Below, one piece after another: positions 18,997 to 26,079 of a DNA stretch of 64,000 nt. Each line of letters opens with the position of its first letter. Within the stretch, counting starts at the first letter, position 1. The stretch is from the NCBI RefSeq assembly GCF_002915175.1, contig NZ_NXEJ01000008.1, forward strand, positions 469,096 to 533,095, read 5' to 3'. Under the pieces are notes generated by a model. It did no database searches. It saw nothing but the letters and a program-made list of their open reading frames with translations, and was not told where the DNA came from. The position numbers were made by a program, and so were the translations under genes. The DNA comes from Agrobacterium rosae (GTDB lineage: Bacteria; Pseudomonadota; Alphaproteobacteria; Rhizobiales; Rhizobiaceae).

Positions 18997-19998
18997 TTAC
19001 GCGGCAGCCGAAAGGCGGTGCGTTGCCAGCAATTCGATTGACGCAAGTCGTTGATCCGCACCGACATGCGGAGGCTCGATGATGAATTCCTCGATGCCGT
19101 AATCACTTGCGAGGCGGTGAAGCTGTCTGTGGATATCGACCGCCGTGCCATGCAGCACGTTGGGTTTGCGTTCATCTATGCGATAATCCGTATCGCCGGA
19201 TTGCCGGGCGAACTCCTCCGCCTGCTCACGCCGACCCAGATTGAACGCCTTCCCATTGCTGAGAAACACCCGGAAAATTCGCTGATTGGCCACCTGCGCC
19301 GCAGCCTGCGCAGGATCGTTTGCCGCAAGTGCCGACAAAGCCAGAATGGCGGACCTTCCGCCGCTTTCCGTACGGAAGGTCTCAAGGCTGGAGCGCAAGA
19401 CTTCCGGATCGCCATTGAGGTGACCGGCAAAGACAAAATTCCAACCCTTTGATGCGGCAAGCTTTGCGCTTTCAGGACTTGCACCCAGCAGAAATCTTTC
19501 CGCAGCAACAGGCGGCGCAGGTGTCGCAGCAAGGCCTGCCTGTGCGTTTCCTTCCGCAACCGGACCGGACAGATGCCCATCGAGTTCCGCAAATGCCGTT
19601 TCGAAATCCGGTTTGCGTGCCGGATCATAGGCATGTTGCAATGCCGATGTTGCGAGCGGCAGACCACCCGGCGTCTTTCCGACGCCAATATCCACCCGCC
19701 CAGGGGCTAGTGAAGACAAGACATTAAAGACTTCCGCTACCTTATAGGGGCTATAGTGCTGGAGCATGACCCCACCCGAACCCACTCTGATGCGAGAGGT
19801 TTTCGCCAGAATCCATGCGACGAGCGCTTCTGGTGCAGATCCTGCCAATTCCGGCGAGTTATGATGTTCGGCCACCCAAAACCGGCGATATCCCAACTCT
19901 TCTGCGCGTTTTGCGAGATTAAGCGTATCGCGAAAAGCGTTTGTAGCGTTCTCATCGGTGGAGATGGGGCTCTTATCCAGAAGGCTGAGAGAGTACAT
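18997..19998 (-). CDS. LLM-class oxidoreductase, MsnO8/CmoO (YtmO)-like
   Basis: 333 residues from the ATG at 19998 (GAGG 6 nt upstream; an ATG at 20013 lacks a ribosome site). Typical single-domain luciferase-like start SLSLLDKSPI, RFWVAEHHNSPELAGSAPE, RVGSGGVMLQHYSPYKVAE and GRVDIGVGKTPG. Bacillus YtmO (CmoO) is of the same type and nearly the same length and is proposed to oxidise the sulfur of N-acetyl-S-alkylcysteine before CmoJ acts. 21 bp upstream of the CmoJ-like gene. Confidence 0.85.
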   Translation of the reverse strand: MYSLSLLDKSPISTDENATNAFRDTLNLAKRAEELGYRRFWVAEHHNSPELAGSAPEALVAWILAKTSRIRVGSGGVMLQHYSPYKVAEVFNVLSSLAPGRVDIGVGKTPGGLPLATSALQHAYDPARKPDFETAFAELDGHLSGPVAEGNAQAGLAATPAPPVAAERFLLGASPESAKLAASKGWNFVFAGHLNGDPEVLRSSLETFRTESGGRSAILALSALAANDPAQAAAQVANQRIFRVFLSNGKAFNLGRREQAEEFARQSGDTDYRIDERKPNVLHGTAVDIHRQLHRLASDYGIEEFIIEPPHVGADQRLASIELLATHRLSAAA

Positions 19999-20067
19999 CG
20001 TGACCTCGTCCATTTGCTGATGACCGATTAGTCTACCGATTTACTAAACTAATAAAGGATGTTCGTT

Positions 20068-21132
20068 CTACGTTTGCGTGTGAACGGAAAAAATATTGTC
20101 TTCCGATGGAAGAGCTTTAACAACGCTCGCTGTCGTGTGTTGTGAGGACGGAAATACGACGCCGGCAAAGTCGTCAATGATCTGACGATAGTCTTCCGCC
20201 TGAAATTCATAAGGGAGTTCAAGCCGGAACTCGGAGACGAGTGGCAAGACAGGGTCACGCGCAAGCGTTTCGAAAATCTCTTCCGTGGTGCCGACGATAT
20301 CGGGTAGAAACAAAGTTCGACGGTCTCCGTGGGGCATACCGGTGCGCTTGTCGCGTTGAGCTGCGAACTCCCTATAACGGAGGCGGGTTTGTGGGTCCGC
20401 GCTATCGGTTGGCAAAATCACGCGACCAAGTGCGACTCGAGGCTCTCGCTCATGAATCCATTCATGACGAAAACGAGTAATGAGTGCTGCCTGCGCAGTC
20501 AGGAAATCGTCGGTGTTTTCGCCGCTGACGATGTTTCCGGTCAGAAGATTGAACCCCACCTGCCCGGCCCATCGCGCTGAACTCTGCGAACCGCCACCGT
20601 ACCACAGGCGATCAGTCAGCCCTTTTGCAAATGGCCGTAGCCGCGGTACCTGCGCCCCGGCTGCATTGCCTGCATCCGTTCGCACTGAGAGTGGAGCAGA
20701 CCGCAAGGCCGCCGCTAGTTTTTCCGCCCGATTATGGCTGTAGTCCGCCTCCGGCGCAGGGTCGGTATAGGCCGAAATCAACTGCGCGAAGGGTGGCGCA
20801 CCAACGGATACGCCGACATTCAATCGTCCATGGGAAAGCACATCAACCGTTGCAAGATCTTCCGCCAAGCGGAACGGGTGTTCGTAACCGAGCTGAATGA
20901 CAGCCGTACCAAGCCCAATTCTTTTCGTGCGTTGTGATGCAGCAGCGAGAAACGTAGCCGCGGACGAAATACCCCGCTCCAGATGTCGTTGCCGAACGAA
21001 AGCCGTGTGATAGCCCAGCTTTTCGCCCTGCTCAAAAAGCCGCAATGTATCCTCCATCCCACGGGCTGGGTCATCATCATCGTAATTCCCTGGAATAAGG
21101 AACGAGAACTGACGAATATGGGAGAGAGGCAT
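20068..21132 (-). CDS. LLM-class flavin-dependent oxidoreductase
   Basis: 354 residues; luciferase-like fold with FSFLIPGNY, TAFVRQRHLERGISSAATFLAAASQRTKRIGLGTAVIQLGYEHPFRLAEDLATVDVLSHGRLNVG-type blocks and LWYGGGSQSSARWAGQVGFNLLTGN. Ribosome site GGAG 7 nt before the ATG. Not closely similar to the other LLM enzymes here and without counterpart in the Bacillus ytm operon. It shares the operon with the salvage enzymes, so it may extend the substrate range; no substrate can be assigned. Confidence 0.85.
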   Translation of the reverse strand: MPLSHIRQFSFLIPGNYDDDDPARGMEDTLRLFEQGEKLGYHTAFVRQRHLERGISSAATFLAAASQRTKRIGLGTAVIQLGYEHPFRLAEDLATVDVLSHGRLNVGVSVGAPPFAQLISAYTDPAPEADYSHNRAEKLAAALRSAPLSVRTDAGNAAGAQVPRLRPFAKGLTDRLWYGGGSQSSARWAGQVGFNLLTGNIVSGENTDDFLTAQAALITRFRHEWIHEREPRVALGRVILPTDSADPQTRLRYREFAAQRDKRTGMPHGDRRTLFLPDIVGTTEEIFETLARDPVLPLVSEFRLELPYEFQAEDYRQIIDDFAGVVFPSSQHTTASVVKALPSEDNIFSVHTQT

Positions 21133-21176
21133 AGTGAGTCTCCAAAATGAATTCCCGTCATCAGGAGACGGATATT

Positions 21177-21758
21177 TTATGCAAAGGCTCGATTGTCGGT
21201 TACACGGCTTATCTGATTGGGCAAACCCGCTCCTTTGAGGCGATCCATGAGATCGTAACCCTGCGACCAGCGACCAAACCCGCTCGCAACATTGATGTGC
21301 CCGACTGAACCGAGATTAATATGGGTGCTGCCCCATAGGGAGCTTGCCAACTCCAGCTCTTCGGCCGTCATGTAAGGATCGTTGTCACTGCCGATGACAG
21401 CGCTTGGAAACGGGAGTGGCGAGATCGGAGCCTCACCGAAACTAACGATGCATGGATGCAACGCCTCTACCCGTTCAAGCTGGGCAGGAGCAACGAGAAG
21501 AGCACCTCTAATCTTGGTGGCGAGTGGTCGTCCGGCCATGTTGGCAACGAGAATGCAGCCGAGACTGTGGGCGACGACATAGGCATGATCCGTGTTTGCC
21601 AACGCCTGCTCGAACGACTCCAACCAGTCTGCCAGAAAAGGGCATTGCCAATTTTCCTGATCGACGAGTCGAGCGCCGGAATCATCCTGCAACCAGTAGT
21701 GTTGCCAGTGGTCACTCCCGGACCCGTTGAGACCGGGTACGATCAAGGTGGTACACAT
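21177..21758 (-). CDS. RBBP9/YdeN-family serine hydrolase
   Basis: 193 residues from the ATG at 21758 (AAGGAG 5 nt upstream). Small alpha/beta hydrolase with nucleophile elbow AHSLG (Ser65), Asp127 (GSDNDPY) and His154 (SVGHIN) forming the expected triad. First gene of the nine-gene salvage operon, 44 bp ahead of the LLM gene. Such hydrolases cleave small esters or thioesters; within a sulfur pathway it may release an ester- or amide-linked substrate, but nothing in the sequence fixes the substrate. Confidence 0.85.
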   Translation of the reverse strand: MCTTLIVPGLNGSGSDHWQHYWLQDDSGARLVDQENWQCPFLADWLESFEQALANTDHAYVVAHSLGCILVANMAGRPLATKIRGALLVAPAQLERVEALHPCIVSFGEAPISPLPFPSAVIGSDNDPYMTAEELELASSLWGSTHINLGSVGHINVASGFGRWSQGYDLMDRLKGAGLPNQISRVTDNRAFA

Positions 21759-21835
21759 GCCTGCTCCTTGGTCCAATCCGCCAAAATCTCAAATGAAGCT
21801 GATCACAACATCTTCAGTTCAAAGTCACGCGAAGC

Positions 21836-21868
21836 CAATAGTGACGTTGCCAGCGCGCTTCACTATTG
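21836..21868. promoter_or_regulatory. Perfect inverted repeat upstream of the salvage operon
   Basis: Arms CAATAGTGA (21836-21844) and TCACTATTG (21860-21868) separated by 15 bp, about 80-110 bp before the first ATG of the operon. The spacing suits either a dimeric regulator site or an untranslated-leader hairpin. Confidence 0.45.
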
Positions 21869-22124
21869 ACATCAGAATGCTCAATTACGGCAAGCAGGTC
21901 CACATCTGTGTTTTTCTCCGCTTTATCCATATTAGAAAATCATGCACATATTTTGGAATTCGATAAAAATTTTATTCGCATCAGAGAATATGAAGGGGTA
22001 ATGCTAGGAAATCATTGCGCCCTCTTCGATCTATTCGCACTCTAGATATAATCGACTAAAGAAGTAGATTATTTCAAGCTCGTGAGAAGACGCAGAAACC
22101 TTTTCCTCTTCCGCACTGCAAAAT

Positions 22125-22143
22125 AAACGACGCTGCGTCGTTT
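22125..22143. promoter_or_regulatory. 19-bp palindrome upstream of metQ
   Basis: AAACGACGC and GCGTCGTTT flank a single central T, about 70 bp before metQ. In RNA it would give a 7-bp stem with a 5-nt loop and only a short following U-run, so an operator is at least as likely as a terminator. Confidence 0.4.
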
Positions 22144-22184
22144 TGAGTAATCGTCGCTGACATTCTTCAGGAGGTGAGAAGCAA

Positions 22185-22217
22185 TTGCTTCGAAAGCTTA
22201 AGGGGCGACAACAATGA
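22185..22217 (+). promoter_or_regulatory. Possible TTG-initiated leader ORF coupled to metQ
   Basis: A TTG at 22185 follows a near-perfect anti-SD match (AGGAGGTGA, 22169-22177). It opens a 10-codon frame (MLRKLKGRQQ) whose TGA overlaps the metQ ATG as ATGA. metQ also has its own AAGGGG site. Speculative; the start is non-ATG and the spacing is at the long end. Confidence 0.22.
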
Positions 22218-23044
22218 AAAAGATTCTTGGAAACACCATTTCTCTAACACGCCGCGCTGGCTTGACGGCACTGCTTGCAGTTGCAGCAACCGGCTTGACG
22301 GGCGTTGCGACAGGCCATGCAGCCGATAAGGCGATCAAGGTCGGCATTATCAGCGGTGAAGACGAAGACGTCTGGCGCGAGGTCACCAAGCAAGCCGCAA
22401 AAAGCGGTCTCAAGATCGAAACCATCATCTTCAACGATTACACACAGCCAAACGAAGCGCTGGAGCGCGGCGAGATCGACGCCAACGCCTTCCAGCACAA
22501 GCCATACCTCGACAATCAGATCAAGCAGCATGGCTACAAGATCGTACCAGTTGGCTACACCGGTGTATGGCCAATCGGGCTTTACTCCAAGACGCACAAA
22601 ACTGTGGCTGATCTGAAAGAAGGGGCACAAGTGGGCGTGCCGAACGATCCTTCCAATGAGGGCCGTGCACTTCGCCTTCTTCAGAATGAAGGCCTGATCA
22701 AGCTGAAAGACGGCACCGGCATTCTGGCAACTCTGGCAGATGTTACTGAAAACCCGAAGAAGCTGAAAATCAAGGAGCTCGACGCGGGCATTGTCGGTCG
22801 TTCCATTGATGATTTGGATGCGGCTGTCGTCAACACGGATTGGGCTTTGAAGGCTGGTCTTGGCCCCGATAACCGCATTGCGCAGGAACCCATTGCCGAT
22901 AACCCATATCGCAACTTCATTGCCGTCAAACAGGCTGACGAAAGCCAGCCTTGGGTGAAGCAACTCGTCGCAGCCTATCAGAACGATGCCGTAAAGGCCG
23001 TTTTCGAAAAGGTTTATCGCGGAACAGGCTTGAGCGCTTACTAA
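22214..23044 (+). CDS. metQ: Methionine-type ABC binding protein MetQ (NlpA family)
   Basis: 276 residues. KVGIISGEDEDVWREVTKQA, NDYTQPNEALERGEIDANAFQHKPYLDNQI and GVPNDPSNEGRALRLLQ are family hallmarks. The signal peptide ends near GHA-AD and there is no lipobox Cys, so unlike the Escherichia coli protein it should be soluble in the periplasm. First gene of metQ-metN-metI, separated from metN by a strong hairpin. Ligand is D/L-methionine or a related thioether amino acid; the sulfur context would fit either. Confidence 0.92.
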   Translation: MKKILGNTISLTRRAGLTALLAVAATGLTGVATGHAADKAIKVGIISGEDEDVWREVTKQAAKSGLKIETIIFNDYTQPNEALERGEIDANAFQHKPYLDNQIKQHGYKIVPVGYTGVWPIGLYSKTHKTVADLKEGAQVGVPNDPSNEGRALRLLQNEGLIKLKDGTGILATLADVTENPKKLKIKELDAGIVGRSIDDLDAAVVNTDWALKAGLGPDNRIAQEPIADNPYRNFIAVKQADESQPWVKQLVAAYQNDAVKAVFEKVYRGTGLSAY

Positions 23045-23065
23045 CAGCTGAACACACAAAAGCGA

Positions 23066-23097
23066 AAAGGCGGCGCGGATTTTTCCGTGCCGCCTTT
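23066..23097 (+). other. Intercistronic hairpin between metQ and metN
   Basis: 14-bp stem with one G-U pair (arms AAAGGCGGCGCGGA and TCCGTGCCGCCTTT, TTTT loop) in the 70-bp gap, with no U-run after it. This placement, after a binding-protein gene and before the ATPase and permease genes, is typical of elements that raise binding-protein mRNA over the rest. Confidence 0.65.
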
Positions 23098-23114
23098 GCT
23101 TGCAGGAAAGCATC

Positions 23115-24185
23115 ATGAACAGTCACTACATCGTTCACGCACCACAAGAGGCGATAGAGACCGAGACAGAGGTCGTCCGATTGCACGACGTGCACCGCCG
23201 CTTTGGCACGGTATCCGCGTTAGACGGGGTTTCGCTGAGTGTGCGTCAGGGCGAAATTCTTGGCATTATCGGCAGAAGTGGCGCGGGGAAGTCGACGCTC
23301 ATTCGCTGCCTCAATGGCCTTGAGCGTGCCGACAGCGGCGATATCATCATCGACGGCCGCAAGATCAATGGCCTGCCGGAACGAGAGCTTCAGCCGCTGC
23401 GTCGCAAGATCGGCATGATCTTCCAACACTTCAACCTTCTGTCGGCAAAGACCGTTGAAGCAAATGTCGCTCTTCCTCTTAAAATAGAGGGCATGGCCAA
23501 GGCTGAGCGGTTGGCGCGGGCGCGCGAAATGCTGGAGCTCGTGGGCCTCTCGGACAAGGCGAAAGCCTATCCAAACCAGCTTTCAGGCGGCCAGAAGCAG
23601 CGTGTCGGCATTGCCCGGGCCTTGGCCGCAAAGCCTGCTTTGCTACTGTCAGACGAGGCAACGTCTGCGCTTGATCCTGAAACCACCCGCTCGATTCTTG
23701 CCCTGCTCAAGGATATCAACCGCAAGCTCGGCCTGACAATCGTGCTCATTACCCATGAGATGGACGTCATCCGCGCAATTGCAGATCGCGTAGCCGTCAT
23801 CGATGCGGGCAGAATCGTGGAAGAAGGTCATGTTTGGTCGGTGTTCTCACATCCTGTTGCCGAGATCACGAAAAGTCTGCTCGCCGGCAACCGGCCCCAA
23901 CTGCCCGAACATGTCAGCCGCAGGCTGGACGAGAAGAACGGCGCTGATATCCTCATCAGTATAGATCTGGTCGGTGCATATGCACAAAGCCAGCTCTTCA
24001 ACGATCTCGGAAATTCGTTTTCGCGTGGAGTGCGCCTCTTGGAAGGCGGTGTGGAACACATTCAATCGCAGCCGGTTGCCCGTTTTTTCCTGACCGTTCC
24101 TCGTTCCGATGAAAGTTTACTGAGGGATATCACCGGCAAACTGGTTTCTGCCGACGCTCGCGTGGAGGTGCTGGGTTATGTCTGA
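23115..24185 (+). CDS. metN: Methionine ABC transporter ATPase MetN
   Basis: 356 residues from the ATG at 23115 (AGGAAAG upstream). Walker A GRSGAGKST (53-61), signature LSGGQ (156-160), LLSDEATSALDPETT Walker B region. After about residue 275 a C-terminal NIL/ferredoxin-like domain is present, the methionine-sensing regulatory domain of MetN. Overlaps metI by 8 bp. Confidence 0.94.
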   Translation: MNSHYIVHAPQEAIETETEVVRLHDVHRRFGTVSALDGVSLSVRQGEILGIIGRSGAGKSTLIRCLNGLERADSGDIIIDGRKINGLPERELQPLRRKIGMIFQHFNLLSAKTVEANVALPLKIEGMAKAERLARAREMLELVGLSDKAKAYPNQLSGGQKQRVGIARALAAKPALLLSDEATSALDPETTRSILALLKDINRKLGLTIVLITHEMDVIRAIADRVAVIDAGRIVEEGHVWSVFSHPVAEITKSLLAGNRPQLPEHVSRRLDEKNGADILISIDLVGAYAQSQLFNDLGNSFSRGVRLLEGGVEHIQSQPVARFFLTVPRSDESLLRDITGKLVSADARVEVLGYV

Positions 24186-24831
24186 CATCATGATCGAACT
24201 TCTGATCCGTTCCATTTGGGAAACGTCCTTGATGACCTTTGCGTCCGGCGTTATCTCCCTGATCGTCGGTCTGCCGCTTGGGCTTGCGCTTGTCACAACA
24301 TCGAGAGGTGGCATCGCCGAAAACCTCTGGATCAATCGGATCATCGGTGCCATCGTCAATGCGTTCCGCTCCATTCCCTTCATCATTCTGCTCGTCGCGC
24401 TCATTCCGCTGACGAGGTTGATTGTTGGCACGTCGCTTGGCACCTGGGCTGCGATCGTCCCACTGTCCATCGCGGCCATTCCCTATTACGCCCGCATCGC
24501 CGAAGTCTCCTTGCGCGAGGTGGATCACGGGTTGATCGAAGCGGTCCGTGCCATGGGTGGCAATCGCTGGACTATCATTCGCGAGGTGCTGGTGCCAGAG
24601 GCACTGCCGGGCATCATCGCCGGCTTTACCGTGACGTTGGTCACGCTGATCGGAGCGTCCGCAATGGCGGGGGCGATTGGTGCGGGCGGACTGGGAGATC
24701 TCGCCATCCGTTACGGGTATCAGCGTTTCGAAACCAACGTGATGATCGCTGTCGTCGCCGTTCTGATCGTCATCGTCTGCGGCATCCAGTGGATTGGCGA
24801 CAAGGCGGCCGCGCGCCTGGATCGGCACTGA
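24178..24831 (+). CDS. metI: Methionine ABC transporter permease MetI
   Basis: 217-residue permease with five or so hydrophobic segments and the loop REVDHGLIEAVRAMGGNRWTIIREVLVPEALPG, typical of MetI. Start overlaps the metN stop by 8 bp. Completes a MetNIQ importer. Confidence 0.94.
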   Translation: MSDIMIELLIRSIWETSLMTFASGVISLIVGLPLGLALVTTSRGGIAENLWINRIIGAIVNAFRSIPFIILLVALIPLTRLIVGTSLGTWAAIVPLSIAAIPYYARIAEVSLREVDHGLIEAVRAMGGNRWTIIREVLVPEALPGIIAGFTVTLVTLIGASAMAGAIGAGGLGDLAIRYGYQRFETNVMIAVVAVLIVIVCGIQWIGDKAAARLDRH

Positions 24832-24836
24832 TCTCG

Positions 24837-24871
24837 AAGAGGACACGCGCGACAGCAGCGCGTGGCCTCTT
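24837..24871. terminator. Bidirectional hairpin between metI and the acyl-CoA-dehydrogenase-fold gene
   Basis: AAGAGG-A-CACGCGC and GCGCGTG-G-CCTCTT pair (6 + 7 bp around one mismatch) with a 7-nt loop. It occupies the 45-bp gap between convergent stop codons. Confidence 0.65.
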
Positions 24872-24876
24872 TGGTC

Positions 24877-26079
24877 CTAAACACTCTTTTCTGATGGCGT
24901 CCCGTTCACGACTCGATTGACGGCATTTCGCCCCAGCATGGATCGGATCATATGGCTTTGCGGTGCATGAGCCCTCGCCGTGATTGCATCGCGATGGTGG
25001 CGCTCAAGATTGTAGTCTCGCCGCAGGCCGCGATTTCCACCCAGCTCAAGCGCAAGATCGGTTATCGTAACGGCATTGTCGATGACGACATGGCGAAGAG
25101 CAAATGCATCCGTACCGATCGGAATACCCGCATCAACATCCCGCGCGATCGATGTGAGCAGCCTTTTATTGGCAGTCAGCAGCACTTCGATGTGTCCTAT
25201 CCCCTCCTGAATCCGGGGAATGGTGGCGAGTGGTGCACCGAGGCTGGACGGCACGTGCGCGGTCAAATGGCGTAGCAGGTCATCGCGGGCAGAGACGGCG
25301 ACCCCATGATAGACCGCCGAAAGCAACGTGAAGAAGGTCTGGCCATCCGCTTCGTCGCGGCGAAGCGGTTCGCTTGCTGGCTGTTGCGCAACAATGTCAG
25401 CCAGCGGCACCTTCACATTCGTCAAGATCAGATCGTGGCTGGCAGTGCCGAACATGCCGGTTGCCTCCCATGCACGGGCATGGCTGATGCCTTGGACATC
25501 GAGCGGAACAAGCAGTTGCACGAGGCGAGGCGCGATCTCTTCGGTCAAAGCGAGGACGATTGCCCATTTGAGACCTGGCAGGCCGGTCACGAAGCTTTTG
25601 CGCCCATTGACCACCCAGAAATCGCCGTCAATCCGTGCCACCGTTTCCGGCAATCCACCGTGAGCGGGCGACCCGGCACCAGGTTCAGCCTGCGCATTGT
25701 TCAAAAGCGCCGGTCCCTCAACGTTCGCAGCGAGAACTTTTGAGGCAAGCGCAGGTGGCCAACGTCCGCGCCTTATGGCGGAATGGACGCTGTAATGCAT
25801 GGCGAGGATAAGCGCTGTGGAAGGATCGCCGGTTGCGATGGTGGAAATCACGGCCTGCGTGGTTTCCAGACCTTCGCCAAGGCCTTCGTCTTCACGCGAA
25901 GTGACCAGCCCCAGAAGTCCGGACTGGAAGAGTGCTGCGAAATTTTCTGCGGCGAACTCTCCGCTTTTATCATAGTCAGCGGCGGTTTCGGCAAAACGCC
26001 GGGCCAGATCGGCGGCGATCCTGACAGGATCGACAGGCAGTTCGGAGGGCAGTTTAACGGCGGAGATGGTAGCACTCAT
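24877..26079 (-). CDS. DszC/SfnC-like acyl-CoA-dehydrogenase-fold protein
   Basis: 400 residues. N-terminal helical part, central beta region with DFWVVNGRKSFVTGLPGLKWAIVLAL and a C-terminal helical bundle containing LALELGGNRGLRRDYNLERHHRDAITARAHAPQ. That ERHHRDA end resembles monooxygenase-type members (SfnC/DszC group) more than true acyl-CoA dehydrogenases. Its ATG overlaps the stop of the DszB-like desulfinase gene by 4 bases (ATGA), so both are translated as a coupled pair. In the dibenzothiophene pathway DszC oxidises the sulfur that DszB finally releases; here the pairing suggests an analogous chemistry on an unknown substrate. Confidence 0.85.
   Translation of the reverse strand: MSATISAVKLPSELPVDPVRIAADLARRFAETAADYDKSGEFAAENFAALFQSGLLGLVTSREDEGLGEGLETTQAVISTIATGDPSTALILAMHYSVHSAIRRGRWPPALASKVLAANVEGPALLNNAQAEPGAGSPAHGGLPETVARIDGDFWVVNGRKSFVTGLPGLKWAIVLALTEEIAPRLVQLLVPLDVQGISHARAWEATGMFGTASHDLILTNVKVPLADIVAQQPASEPLRRDEADGQTFFTLLSAVYHGVAVSARDDLLRHLTAHVPSSLGAPLATIPRIQEGIGHIEVLLTANKRLLTSIARDVDAGIPIGTDAFALRHVVIDNAVTITDLALELGGNRGLRRDYNLERHHRDAITARAHAPQSHMIRSMLGRNAVNRVVNGTPSEKSV

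Larger units (their letters stand above)
21759..22213. other. 455-bp divergent intergenic region upstream of the salvage operon and metQ
   Basis: No convincing gene. AT-rich core around 21900-22080. Holds a 9-bp perfect inverted repeat near the salvage operon, a 19-bp palindrome and a 14-bp palindrome (GAAGCAATTGCTTC, 22178-22191) near metQ, and a possible short leader frame. I compared it by eye with the SAM-II riboswitch pattern common before alphaproteobacterial met genes and did not see one. Confidence 0.5.

Noticed and set aside
21759..22213. SAM-II type riboswitch upstream of metQ
   Set aside because: Expected in alphaproteobacterial met genes, but I could not find the conserved pairing elements; a covariance-model search would settle it.
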